64,000 bases of DNA from JAEUMW01 sp963734295. Its GTDB lineage: Bacteria; Pseudomonadota; Gammaproteobacteria; Burkholderiales; JAEUMW01. Both the position numbers and the translations under genes were made by a program. How positions within the stretch are numbered: position 1 is the first letter of the stretch; every line of letters begins with the position of its first letter. Location: the NCBI GenBank assembly GCA_963734295.1, contig CAVTGS010000013.1:25692-89691 (forward strand), given 5' to 3'. This document shows, piece after piece, positions 8,564-17,941 of the stretch. The notes below the pieces were generated by a model. That model did not search any database and had not been told where the DNA came from. It saw only the letters and a program-made list of their open reading frames with translations.

Positions 8564-9768
8564 ATGAAAGCTTCTCTACTTCGTAAGTCCGCAAACGTCG
8601 GTGGACTTGTGTTCGCTGTTTCAACCGCGCTCGCCTCGTTCGCAACAGGCGCTGTCGCCGCCGGGGGGGTTACCCGCGAGGGCAACCTCACCAAATTTAC
8701 CCTCCCTGCGGTGAACTCGGCGAGCGATGCCGGGATCGACTACAAGAATGCCAAGCCGATGCCGCTCCCCCGAGTGAGCACTCTGGCAGGTTCTGCTGCC
8801 AGTGCGGCCACTGTTCGCGTATCCGGGACCAGCCGGTTCGGTGTCTGGTCAGCCGGGCAGCGGACAAGCGAAACCGACGACGGTGGTGCCGGAAGGCGAG
8901 CTGTTGAATGCGATCGAAGCGGCCGTGGGAGGTGACGAGGTCGCGCCTCAGGAGTACGGCACGAACAATCACCCCTTCACCACCTCGCGGGTCGATGTCG
9001 CCTTGTATCCTGTCTCCAGATCCCAGCCGTACGCGACCCGCTGGCAAGCTTTACTTCAATATCGGTCACCAGCACCTACGTCTGCTCGGCGTCGCTGATC
9101 AAGAGAGGCCTGGTCGTGACGGCTGCGCACTGCGTGACCAAGTATGGCGGGAGCTTGCCGCGGTTCTATTCGAACTGGAGGTTCGTGCCTGCGTGGTCGA
9201 ACGGCGTTGCGCCGTACGGCACTTGGACGGCAACCGCAGCCTATGTGATGACGTCGTACTATAACGGCGCGGATTCATGCGCCGTTGCCGGCGTTGTCTG
9301 CCAGAACGACGTCGCCGTCATCAAGCTTGCGCCACAGGCGAAGTACAACCCGCCGTACCCGGGCACCGCCACGGGATGGTACGGTTATGGCTGGAACGGC
9401 TATGGCTTCACACCCGGCAACGTAGCCCAAATCACGCAGTTGGGCTATCCGGTCTCGCACGATGGAGGCAACCGGGAGCAGCGGACCGAATCGTACGGGA
9501 TTACGAACGCCGCCTTCTCCTCCAATACCATCATCGGCTCGCGGCAGACGGGCGGCTCGAGCGGTGGCGTCTGGGCAGTGAACCTGGGCGCCAGGCGTCA
9601 CTGAGCGGGACTGGCTACGGCTCTGAAGCCTCTCCGAACATCGTGGTGGGTGTCACGAGTTGGGGGTACATCAGCACCCTGCCCAAGGAGCATGGAGCCA
9701 GTCCCTTCCTCAGCACGAACATCGTGCCGCTGGTCAACGCCGCCTGCGCCGGATTTGCTGGGTGCTGA
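8564..9768 (+). CDS. Exported trypsin-like serine protease, frameshifted
   Basis: The start at 8564 gives a clean signal peptide (MKASLLRKSANVGGLVFAVS...). The chymotrypsin-fold catalytic triad is visible: VVTAAHC around 9115 (His), NDVAVIKL around 9305 (Asp) and TGGSSGGVW around 9550 (Ser). A WGYISTLP segment and a Cys-ending tail follow. The reading frame changes at about 8850, 9050 and 9590, so no single frame encodes the whole enzyme. Each section is well conserved on both sides of the shifts, which favours sequence error over decay. It resembles the V8/glutamyl endopeptidase branch, with a pro-region of about 100 residues. It could be a substrate of the secretion operon downstream, which is inference. 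Confidence 0.72.
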
Positions 9769-9800
9769 TGCCGTTACGTTTCAGTCGACGATAAGGCTGG

Positions 9801-9836
9801 AAAGCCCAAGGGCACGAAGCCTTTGGGCTTTTTTTC
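9801..9836 (+). terminator. Rho-independent terminator after the protease gene
   Basis: AAAGCCCAAGGG pairs with CCTTTGGGCTTT around a short loop and is followed by a run of Ts (9829-9835). It lies 33 bases after the protease stop. Confidence 0.88.
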
Positions 9837-9979
9837 GTGGTCGAATACCGGTGCGCTCCCTTTGGAGTCTTGCGACAGCGGCTACTTTGGCGTGAGCCGC
9901 TGCGGGAGGTGTCGCGCCGGTCTTGTCGATGCGAGAATTGTGTTCTATAGGAAGAGTGTTTGTCTCGAGGGCACCGACG

Positions 9980-11803
9980 ATGATGCGAACCCTGCACTGG
10001 AAATCCCGGATCGGCGCTTTGGTGGGGACGGGGCTCGTCGCGGCTGCGTCGCTCGCCGCGACCCGCTTCGCCGAAGTCGAGTCCGAACCGCCCGCAGTTG
10101 CGACACTGTCCGCGCCGGGCTGCATGCAGCCGCAAGGCACGGATGCGGCCACGAAGGTCTTCTTCAGACTCGCTGCCACGAAGACCGAGGTCCGCCCGTT
10201 TCAGCCCCTCCCCGATGCGCCGACCGATGCTCGAGCGGAAGGCGACGACCCTCCGCTGTTGCCCGGTCTCGGCGCGCTCACCTACCCGATCACCACCTCG
10301 AACGCGCTCGCGCAGCGTTACTTCGACCAGGGTATCCGGCTCGCCTTCGCCTTCAACCATGCGGAAGCGCGGCGCGCGTTCCTTAAGGCACAGCGGCTCG
10401 ACCCGGCGTGCGCCATGTGCTTTTGGGGAGAGGCCCTCGTGCTAGGTCCCAACATAAATGCACCGATGGAAGCGGCTGCGGTGGTCCCTGCGGTTGCGGC
10501 GAGCCGACGCGCAACCGCGCTTGGGTCCGGCGCAAAACCGCGAGAGCAGGGACTCATAGAAGCGCTCGCCGCGCGCTATTCCGACGACCCGAAGGCGGAG
10601 CGCGCTGCCCTCGACGCGGCCTATGCGGATGCGATGCAGAAGCTGGCGGCACGCTATCCAAAGGACACGCTCGTCACCGTGTTGTACGCCGAGTCGCTCA
10701 TGGACCTCACGCCGTGGGACTACTGGGAGGCGGGGGGGAGCCGGCCGAAAGGGCGTACCGCCGAGATCCTGGCGACGCTGGAGCGCGTGCTCAAGGCGAA
10801 TCCGAACCATCCCGGCGCCATCCACTACTACATCCACATGGTGGAAGCGTCCACGACGCCGCAGCGCGCAGCGCCCCATGCACGTCGACTCGGCGCGCTC
10901 GTGCCCGGCGCGGGACATCTCGTGCACATGCCGTTTCACATCTACTATCGGATCGGGCTTTACAAGGACGCGCTGGCGGCGAACAAGGCAGCGGTGGCGG
11001 CGGACGAAGCATACATCGCGCGGGCGGCGCCGCAGGGCCTCTATCCGCAGGCCTACTATCCGCACAACGTGCATTCGCTCATGGTGTCGGCGCAGATGGC
11101 GGGCGATGCGCGCGGAGTGCTCGACTCGGCGGAGAAGCTCGATCGCATCGTCTCGAGCGAGGCTGCACGGAGCATTCCCTGGGTGCAGCCGATCAAGGCC
11201 GCGCCCTATTTTGCACACGCGCAGTTCAGCGCTCCGGCTACGGTGCTGGCGCTCCCCGCTCCCGGCGACGAACTGCCTTACGTGAAGGCGATGTGGCACT
11301 ACGCGCGCGGCGTGGCGTTCGCGGGAAACGGCAACCCGACCGCCGCCCGCGCAGAAAGCGAAGCGATCCTCGCCATCGAGCAGAACGCGGATTTTGCCGC
11401 CCTCGAGACCGGCGGCGTCCCGGCGCGACAGGTGCTGCGGGTCGCCCGGCACGTGGTGGATGCGCGCGCCGCCCAGGCAAGCGGCGACCTCGCCACCGCG
11501 GTCGCCGAGCTCGAGCTGGCGGTCGGACTCGAAGATCAGCTTGCGTACATGGAACCGCCGTTCTGGTACTACCCGCTGCGCCAGTCGCTCGGCGCGGCGA
11601 AGTTGCTCGCTGGCGATACCGACGGGGCCGAGGCCGCCTTCCGCACCATACTTCTCACGACGCCGCAGAATGGTTGGGCTCTCTATGGCCTGGCCGAGGT
11701 CTACCGCAAGCGCGGCGATTCCCGCTCCGCACGCGCTGTGGAAAAACGGCTGCAGCAGGCGTGGGTGGGCGATCCGTCCGAGCTCAGTCTCGCGCGTCTT
11801 TAG
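9980..11803 (+). CDS. Tetratricopeptide-repeat protein with N-terminal membrane anchor or signal
   Basis: 607 residues from the ATG at 9980 (a second ATG follows directly). The first 30 residues are basic then hydrophobic (SRIGALVGTGLVAAASLAA), so it is exported or anchored. TPR-like helices run through the protein, for example QRYFDQGIRLAFAFNHAEA and GWALYGLAEVYRKRGDSRSA near the end. The central region has HPGAIHYYIHMVEAS and GHLVHMPFHIYYRIG, which recur in a family of uncharacterised TPR proteins. A CAMC pair (around residue 135) is not followed by His, so it is not a c-type heme site. The frame is intact. Function unknown. Confidence 0.75.
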   Translation: MMRTLHWKSRIGALVGTGLVAAASLAATRFAEVESEPPAVATLSAPGCMQPQGTDAATKVFFRLAATKTEVRPFQPLPDAPTDARAEGDDPPLLPGLGALTYPITTSNALAQRYFDQGIRLAFAFNHAEARRAFLKAQRLDPACAMCFWGEALVLGPNINAPMEAAAVVPAVAASRRATALGSGAKPREQGLIEALAARYSDDPKAERAALDAAYADAMQKLAARYPKDTLVTVLYAESLMDLTPWDYWEAGGSRPKGRTAEILATLERVLKANPNHPGAIHYYIHMVEASTTPQRAAPHARRLGALVPGAGHLVHMPFHIYYRIGLYKDALAANKAAVAADEAYIARAAPQGLYPQAYYPHNVHSLMVSAQMAGDARGVLDSAEKLDRIVSSEAARSIPWVQPIKAAPYFAHAQFSAPATVLALPAPGDELPYVKAMWHYARGVAFAGNGNPTAARAESEAILAIEQNADFAALETGGVPARQVLRVARHVVDARAAQASGDLATAVAELELAVGLEDQLAYMEPPFWYYPLRQSLGAAKLLAGDTDGAEAAFRTILLTTPQNGWALYGLAEVYRKRGDSRSARAVEKRLQQAWVGDPSELSLARL

Positions 11804-12111
11804 TGCCTCGGGTTGCGCCGGACCCCAAGGGCGGGGTAAGGTTGACCTCACAACAGGGAAAGACGGGCCATGAGGAGTCGGCAGCGTGGTCCCCGGGAGC
11901 GCGGGCGAGCATCGGTCGGCGTCGGTGCTCGGGTCCCGGTGGTTCCACCTCGGCACGGCCCCGCGACGGGGCACGTACTCCTCGCAGTTCATCCGATGGG
12001 TCGCGCGGTGCACGCGCTGCGCGCTTCCGGAGACTATTCAATAGCGGCTACAGTCAGCGGCACGGACGCTGCGCGAGCCGACACCACAACGATACGGCGA
12101 TGAGGACACGA
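11804..12111. other. Leader region of the secretion operon
   Basis: About 300 bases between the TPR gene and gspG. Short open frames exist but none has support. ACCCC...GGGGT near 11822-11838 forms a small palindrome followed by TTGACC, which may be part of a promoter, but no good -10 box is clear. Confidence 0.4.
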
Positions 12112-12582
12112 ATGAACAGGCATTTGCGGTCCGCGAGAAAGCGGCGGATCGATGCGCCCGAAGCTGCGCATTTTGCGCGGAGCACGGCTGGATTCACGCT
12201 TCTCGAGCTCCTGGTCGTGATGGTGATCATCGGCCTGCTCGTCGGCTACGTCGCGCCTCGCTATTTCCAGCAGGTGGGCAAGTCGGAGGTGAAGATGGCC
12301 CAGGCGCAGATCGAGAGCCTGCAGAAGGCGCTCGATCTCTACCGTCTCGACACCGGCCAATATCCTTCGACCGAGCAGGGCCTGAAAGCGCTGGTGGAGC
12401 GGCCGGCGAACGAGTCGAAGTGGGGCGGGCCATACCTCAAGAAGGGCGTGCCGGCGGACCCCTGGGGGCGCCCGTACCTCTATCGCTATCCAGGCGAGAA
12501 GAGCGAGCTCGACCTGGTCTCCCTCGGCAAGGACGGCCAACCCGGCGGCTCGGGAGAGGCCGCGGACATCACAAATCGCTAG
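12112..12582 (+). CDS. gspG: Major type II secretion pseudopilin GspG
   Basis: 156 residues. ATG 12112 is preferred over 12100 because GAGGA lies just upstream. The prepilin signature is STAGFTLLELLVVMVIIGLL: Gly before Phe+1 and Glu+5, so PilD cleavage and methylation are expected. The C-terminal half has the GspG hallmarks TGQYPSTEQGLKALV, WGGPYLKKG and PADPWGRPYLYRYPG, including the calcium-site region. It should be the main component of the periplasmic pseudopilus. It opens the operon, followed after 25 bases by gspF. Confidence 0.93.
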   Translation: MNRHLRSARKRRIDAPEAAHFARSTAGFTLLELLVVMVIIGLLVGYVAPRYFQQVGKSEVKMAQAQIESLQKALDLYRLDTGQYPSTEQGLKALVERPANESKWGGPYLKKGVPADPWGRPYLYRYPGEKSELDLVSLGKDGQPGGSGEAADITNR

Positions 12583-12607
12583 CGCCCCGTTCACGTATGC
12601 TCATACG

Positions 12608-13800
12608 ATGCGTTTCGAGCTGAAGGCACTCAAGGGCCGCCAGGGGCTGGAAGCGCTCACGCTGGACGCCCGCGACGCAGACGACGCCATTCGCCAGGCA
12701 GCCGCGCAGGGCTACACGGTCCTGTCGGCGCGCCGCAGTTTCTCGCTGCGAACGCTGCTGCCGCAGTCCTCGTCCGCGCTGCCGCTGGCGCTCTTCAGCC
12801 AGGAGCTCGTCGCCCTCCTCGAAGCCGGCCTCAACTTGGTGGAGGCACTGGAGACGCTTGCCGAGAAGGAGGAGCGGGCGGAGGCGCGGAAGATCATTCG
12901 CGGACTGCTCGGCGAGCTCTATGAAGGGCGCTCGTTCTCGCACGCGCTCGGCGCTTTCCCGCATGTCTTCACGCCGCTCTATATCGCTACGGTGCTGGCG
13001 AGCGAGCGCACCGGGGATCTGCCCGAGGCGATGGCGCGCTTCGTGGCGTACCAGGCGCAGCTCGACGTGGTGCGCAAGAAGCTCGTGGCCGCGTCGGTCT
13101 ATCCGGCGCTCCTGATCCTGGTGGGCGGGCGGCGTGACGATGTTCCTGCTGGGCTACGTCGTGCCGCGTTTCAGCCACATATACGAAGACATGGGGAGCG
13201 AACTGCCGCTGCTGTCCCAGTGGCTGCTGCGCTGGGGCCAGCTCATCGAATCGAACGGCATCACGGTGCTGATCGTCGCGGTGATCGTCGTCGCGGTCGC
13301 GGCGGCGCTCGCACGGGAGCCTGCCGTCCGGCAGTGGGTGGCCGACCGGGTGTGGCGATTGCCGGCGGTGGGACACGCGCTGGCGGGTGTATCAGCTGGC
13401 GCGCTTCTATCGCACGCTCGGCATGCTGCTGCGCGGCGGCACGCCGATCATCCCGGCCCTCAACATGACCTCCGGACTGCTCACGGTGTCGCTGCGCGAG
13501 CGCCTGTCGGGCGCGGCGGCGGTCATCAAGGAAGGGCGCTCCATTTCGGATGCGATGGAGGGACACGATCTCGTCACGCCGGTGGCGCTGCGCATGCTGC
13601 GCGTGGGCGAGCGCACCGGGCGCATGGGCGAGATGATGGAGCGCATCGCGACCTTTCACGACGACGAGGTGGCGCGCTGGGTGGATCTCTTCACGCGTCT
13701 CTTCGAGCCGCTGCTGATGGCCGCGATCGGCATCGTCATCGGCATCATCGTGGTGCTGATGTACCTTCCCATCTTCGAGCTCGCGGGGTCGATCCAGTGA
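12608..13800 (+). CDS. gspF: GspF/PilC-type inner-membrane platform protein, two frameshifts
   Basis: The protein begins MRFELKALKGRQG and shows both T2SSF domains. The first has FSQELVALLEAGLNLVEALE; the second has ARFYRTLGMLLRGGTPIIPAL and VGERTGRMGEMMERIA. Membrane helices lie between and after them. The frame changes at 13127-13129 and near 13386. At the first, deleting one G from GGG restores LVGGGVTMFLL, so this is a +1 indel. The last frame ends in a TGA that overlaps the GTG of gspE by 4 bases. The gene is otherwise full length (about 397 residues). Confidence 0.87.
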
Positions 13801-15508
13801 GCACGGTCGCGCCGACCGCGGTGCGCGCGCTCGCCCTCGAGCCTGCGGACGTGCGCCGGGGCAGGGATGAGGCGGCCGCCACGGGCCGGCGGGTGATGGA
13901 GGTGCTGGAAGAGCATTCCGGCTTGGCTTCGCGCGACTTCATCGACGCGGTCGGACTGACCCTGCACTATCCGACGAAGACGATGGACGATCTCTACCAG
14001 CTCGCCCCGGCTTTCGACGTGCTGCCCTTCGCCGAGGCGCTGCAGCACGAGTGCATGCTGTTCCGCGAGCCGGCCGGCGCCTGCCAGCTCGTGTTCGCCG
14101 ATCCGTTCGCGCCCCATTTCCGGCGCTGGGCGGAAGAGCGGCTGGCGGTGCCATTCACCTGGCATCTGGCGCACCCGGCCGACGTCGCCGCCTACCTGGC
14201 ACGGCACGAGGACGGCCTGCGCGCGATGGACGCGCTGCTGCCCGCCGCCGGTGCGCAGGGCGGCGCCGCGGCGGCGGTCGAGGACCTCTCGCTCAAGACC
14301 ATCAGCGAGGACACGAGCCCGGTCGTCAAGCTGGTGCACTCGACGCTGTACGACGCGCTCAAGGTCGGCGCGAGCGACATCCACCTCGAGACCGAGCGGC
14401 GACGGCCTCAGCATCAAGTACCGCATCGACGGCGTGCTGAACGCCGTTGGCACCTCGAACGGGCCCGGAGTCTCGCCGAGCAGGTGATCTCGCGCATCAA
14501 GGTCATGTCCGAGCTCGACATCGCCGAGCGCCGCATGCCGCAGGACGGCCGCTTCAAGGTGTCGGCGCAGGGGCGCGAGATCGACTTCCGCGTCTCGATC
14601 ATGCCGAGCATCTTCGGCGAGGACGCGGTGCTGCGGATCCTCGACAAGCAGTCGCTGTCGCGATCTCGCCCGCGGCCTGAGCCTGGCGCAGCTCGGCTTC
14701 GACGAGGCACGCGAAGACCGTGATCCGCCGTCTGGCGAACGAGCCCTACGGCATGCTGCTGGTCACCGGCCCGACCGGCAGCGGCAAGACCACGACGCTC
14801 TACGCCGCGATCTCCGAGATCAACCACGGCCACGACAAGATCATCACCATCGAGGATCCGGTCGAGTACCAGCTGCCCGGCGTGCTGCAGATTCCGGTGA
14901 ACGAGAAGAAGGGCCTCACCTTCGCGCGCGGCCTGCGCTCGATCCTGCGCCACGATCCGGACAAGATCATGGTCGGCGAGATCCGCGACCCGGAGACCGC
15001 GCAGATCGCGGTGCAGGCGGCGCTCACCGGGCACCTCGTGTTCACCACGGTGCACGCCAACAACGTGTTCGACGTGATCGGCCGCTTCATGCACATGGGC
15101 GTCGATCCCTACAGCTTCGTCTCGGCGCTGAACGGCATCGTCGCGCAGCGACTGGTGCGCGTGAACTGCCGCACTGCGTGCAGCGTCGACGACGAGCCGG
15201 ACGCGCGAGCTGCTCGCCGCGCTCGGGCCTCGCCGCGAGCGAGGTGCAGCGACTTCCGCTTCCGCATCGGGCGCGGCTGCGGCCAGTGCCGCGGCACCGG
15301 CTACCGGGGCCGCAAGGCGATCGCCGAGATCATGGTGCTCAACGACGAGCTGCGCGAGCTGATCGTCGCGCGCGAAGCCCGATCCGCGAGCTGAAGGAAG
15401 CCGCGCGCCGTCGCGGCACGCGCTTCCTGCGCGGACAGCGCGCTCGAGCTCGTGCGCCAGGGCGAGACGAGCCTGCAGGAGATCAACCGTGTCACCTTCG
15501 TGGCGTGA
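13797..15508 (+). CDS. gspE: GspE/PilB-type secretion ATPase, several frameshifts
   Basis: Start is GTG at 13797, inside the gspF stop. The N-terminal GspE domain is followed by the ATPase: SDIHLE, MPQDGRFKV, the Walker A loop GPTGSGKTTT (about 14769), the Asp box IIT-IEDPVEYQ, Walker B IMVGEIRDPETA and the His box HLVFTTVHANN. A Cys-bearing loop (CGQCRGTGYRGR) lies near the end. At least five frame changes occur (about 14398, 14465, 14660, 15180-15260, 15380). Removing one G at 14398-14399 restores the first. The end, LQEINRVTFVA, is intact. It powers pseudopilus assembly from the cytoplasm. Confidence 0.85.
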
Positions 15509-16316
15509 CCGCATCGGCGTCTCGCTGTCGCCGGGACGCGTAGGTTTGCTGCGGTTTGCGCGCGGCTGGCAGCCGCAGCTCGCGCACAGCGAGGTGGTGC
15601 AGGACGAAATCGAATCCGAGGACGCCTCGGGGAGTGTGGCCATCCGGCTCCTCGCCCCGTTGCTCGCCGGCGAATCGGTGTCGCAGCGCGCCGACGTATC
15701 GGTCGTGCTGTCGAACCATTTCGTGCGCTACGTCGTGCTGCCCTGGAACGATGTCGTCAGCGACGAGGACTGGCAGGCGCTGGCGCAGCACCAGTTCCGG
15801 ATCGTGTACGGCGACGTTGCGCTGGAATGGGTGACCACCGTCGCGTGGCAGGGACCGGAGCGGCCGGTGCTCGCGTGCGCGTCGCCGAAAGTGCTGCTCG
15901 ACATGGTGCACGCCACCGTGCGCGCCGCCGGCATGCGACTGACCTCGGTCAGCCCGTATTTCGTCGCGGCCTTCAACTTCTGCCGCCGCCGCCTGCCCGA
16001 CGACGCTTTCTGGTTCGGCGTGGTCGAGCCCGGACGATTCTCCTTCGGCGGCGTGGAGCAGGGGACCTGGGTCAGCATGGCGAGCCGGCGGCTGCGCGGC
16101 GAGGAGACGGCACGGCTCACGGAGACGCTCGAGCAGGAAGTGCTGGGCGGCGAGAGCGCTGCCGGGCGCGGCCGGGCTTTCGTCTTTTCGCCGGAGGAGG
16201 CCCTCGTGGCGGCGCCAGAGGGCCTGGGATGGAGCCTGGAGCCGCTGTCGCTGCGCGATACCGCGAGCCCGATCACCGATGCGCGGCTTGCCGCCGCGCT
16301 CACCGCCTGGCCGTGA
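15489..16316 (+). CDS. PilM/GspL-like cytoplasmic assembly protein
   Basis: 275 residues, GTG start overlapping the end of gspE by 20 bases. The sequence looks like a degenerate actin-fold of the PilM/MshI type: it begins RIGVSLSPGRVGLLRF and has VVLSNHFVRYVVLPWND, then RLTSVSPYFVAAFNF. No transmembrane helix is seen, unlike GspL, so pairing with the next two genes (PilN- and PilO-like) resembles the PilMNO platform more than GspLM. It would couple the ATPase to the inner-membrane ring. Confidence 0.65.
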   Translation: MSPSWRDRIGVSLSPGRVGLLRFARGWQPQLAHSEVVQDEIESEDASGSVAIRLLAPLLAGESVSQRADVSVVLSNHFVRYVVLPWNDVVSDEDWQALAQHQFRIVYGDVALEWVTTVAWQGPERPVLACASPKVLLDMVHATVRAAGMRLTSVSPYFVAAFNFCRRRLPDDAFWFGVVEPGRFSFGGVEQGTWVSMASRRLRGEETARLTETLEQEVLGGESAAGRGRAFVFSPEEALVAAPEGLGWSLEPLSLRDTASPITDARLAAALTAWP

Positions 16317-16317
16317 C

Positions 16318-16854
16318 ATGCGGCGGCTCGAGCTCGACTTTCATCGACGCGCGCGCGCGGCCCACTGGCTCCGGGTGGGCTTGCTCGCTCTCGGCGTCGT
16401 CCTCGCGGGTGCGTCGCTCCTGCGCTTCCAGGCGCTCAACCGGGAGTTGGGCGTATGGGAATCCAAGCTCGATGACATGAGTCAGCTCGCCCGCCGCAAG
16501 ACGGTGTCGCTCGGAGTCGGACCTCGCGACGGCAAGGCGCCGCCCGAGGAAATCAGGCGCGCGAACGTGGTGCTGGAACAGATGACGGTGCCCTGGGGGG
16601 TATTGTTCTCGGAGCTGGAAGCGACCTCCGACAATGACCTTGCGCTCCTGGCGATCCAGCCCGATGTCGCGAGCCGGCAGGTGCGCGTCACGGGGGTGGC
16701 CACCAGCCTCGCCGCCGTGACGCGCTTCGTCACCCGTCTCGAGGCGCAGCCGCACTTGACCGGCGTGTATCTGGTCGAGCATGCGTTGAGCGCTGCGAGC
16801 CCGCGCCGACCGGTGACGTTTTCCATCGTCGCTTCGTGGGAGGCGGGCCGGTGA
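16318..16854 (+). CDS. PilN-like inner-membrane assembly protein
   Basis: 178 residues beginning one base after the previous stop. A single membrane helix near residues 15-35 (WLRVGLLALGVVLAGASLL) is followed by a coiled region and a ferredoxin-like C-terminal domain. The order basic tail, one TM, periplasmic domain fits PilN/MshJ. The stop overlaps the next GTG by 4 bases. Confidence 0.65.
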   Translation: MRRLELDFHRRARAAHWLRVGLLALGVVLAGASLLRFQALNRELGVWESKLDDMSQLARRKTVSLGVGPRDGKAPPEEIRRANVVLEQMTVPWGVLFSELEATSDNDLALLAIQPDVASRQVRVTGVATSLAAVTRFVTRLEAQPHLTGVYLVEHALSAASPRRPVTFSIVASWEAGR

Positions 16855-17402
16855 ACGCAGCGCTGTGGAGCGCGCGGCGCCAGGTGAGCGCGATGGGCTG
16901 GTCGGGCGTGGCCGGGGCGGTGCTGATCGCCGTGTCGCTCGCCTTCGCAGCTTCGGCGATCGTCCCGCTCGAGAACCGCGTGAGCGACGTGAAGGCGGAC
17001 GTCGAGACGCTCAGGGCGAAGCTGCAGGCGGCCCCGGCCACGGCAGCGGCGACCGCGACCGGCGATCCGCTCACGAATTTCTATGCGTTCTTCCCGCCGC
17101 TCGGCTCGACCCCGGAATGGCTGCAGCGGATTTTCGGGTTGGCCGAAGCCCAGGGGCTGCGGCTCGAGGCGGGGGAATACAAGTTGAAGCGGGAGAAGGA
17201 TTTCAGGCTCGCGCGCTACGAGCTCACGCTTCCGGTACGCGGAGGCTATGGGCAGATCAGGGAGTTCGTCTCGCAGGTGCTGACCGAGGTGCCGGCGAGC
17301 TCGCTCGACGAGCTCAGCCTGCGGCGTGAAGACCCGGGCAGCGCGACGGTCGAGGCCAGGATTCGCCTCACGCTCTACCTCGCGGGAGAACCCGCGCGAT
17401 GA
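16851..17402 (+). CDS. PilO-like inner-membrane assembly protein
   Basis: 183 residues. GTG 16851 within the previous TGA is chosen; an upstream ATG would overlap more. One TM helix (GVAGAVLIAVSLAFAAS) precedes a coiled segment (ENRVSDVKADVETLRAKLQ) and a small periplasmic domain, with LRLEAGEYKLKRE and YELTLPVRGGYGQIREFV typical of PilO/GspM. It should pair with the PilN-like protein. Confidence 0.68.
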   Translation: MNAALWSARRQVSAMGWSGVAGAVLIAVSLAFAASAIVPLENRVSDVKADVETLRAKLQAAPATAAATATGDPLTNFYAFFPPLGSTPEWLQRIFGLAEAQGLRLEAGEYKLKREKDFRLARYELTLPVRGGYGQIREFVSQVLTEVPASSLDELSLRREDPGSATVEARIRLTLYLAGEPAR

Positions 17403-17941
17403 AGGGCGGGATGCGCCGCTGGTGGGGGTGGGCGGCGGCGCTCGTCCTCACCGTGCTTGCCATCCGGTGGGTGGACAGCGGCGAGGCGCCGCCATCCAGC
17501 GAGGCTGGCCTCTCCGAGGCGGTCGCGCCTGCCGAGGCAGGGCGGGCGTCCACTGCCGCGGGCGCACTGCCGCCCGTGACCGCGGAGCTCCACCTCGACC
17601 GACTGCGGCGCGAGCCCTATCCAGCGCTCAAGTCGGACCCCTTCAAGGGCGACCTCGCGTTCGATCCGGCGGCGCCGGGAGAGGGCTTCGCAGGCGGCGC
17701 GGGGCAGGGCTCGTCCGGTACGCCGCCGCCCCCGCCCGTGCCTTTCGCCTACATGGGAAAGATGCTGGAAGACGGCGAGACCGTGGTCTTCCTTACGCGG
17801 GGCGACCGCAACTACGTCGTGCGCAAGGGCGCAACACTCGATGGCCAGTATCGCGTCGATGCGATCGGTCCGCGCACCATGGTATTGACCTACTTGCCCG
17901 CGAAGGCGAAGCAGTCTCTCGCGATCGGGAGCGCACCATGA
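17399..17941 (+). CDS. PilP/GspC-like periplasmic linker protein
   Basis: 180 residues with an N-terminal TM helix (WWGWAAALVLTVLAI), a flexible Ala/Pro-rich region, and a beta-barrel HR-like domain at the C terminus: FAYMGKMLEDGETVVFLT, GDRNYVVRKGATLDGQYRVD, TMVLTYLPA. This is the part of PilP and GspC that binds the secretin N-domains. It overlaps its neighbours by 4 bases on each side, which supports strict co-translation. Confidence 0.72.
   Translation: MKGGMRRWWGWAAALVLTVLAIRWVDSGEAPPSSEAGLSEAVAPAEAGRASTAAGALPPVTAELHLDRLRREPYPALKSDPFKGDLAFDPAAPGEGFAGGAGQGSSGTPPPPPVPFAYMGKMLEDGETVVFLTRGDRNYVVRKGATLDGQYRVDAIGPRTMVLTYLPAKAKQSLAIGSAP

Noticed and set aside
11815..11850. A MerR-type operator before gspG
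   Set aside because: The palindrome is short, spacing does not match a 19-20 bp MerR promoter, and no MerR gene is near.
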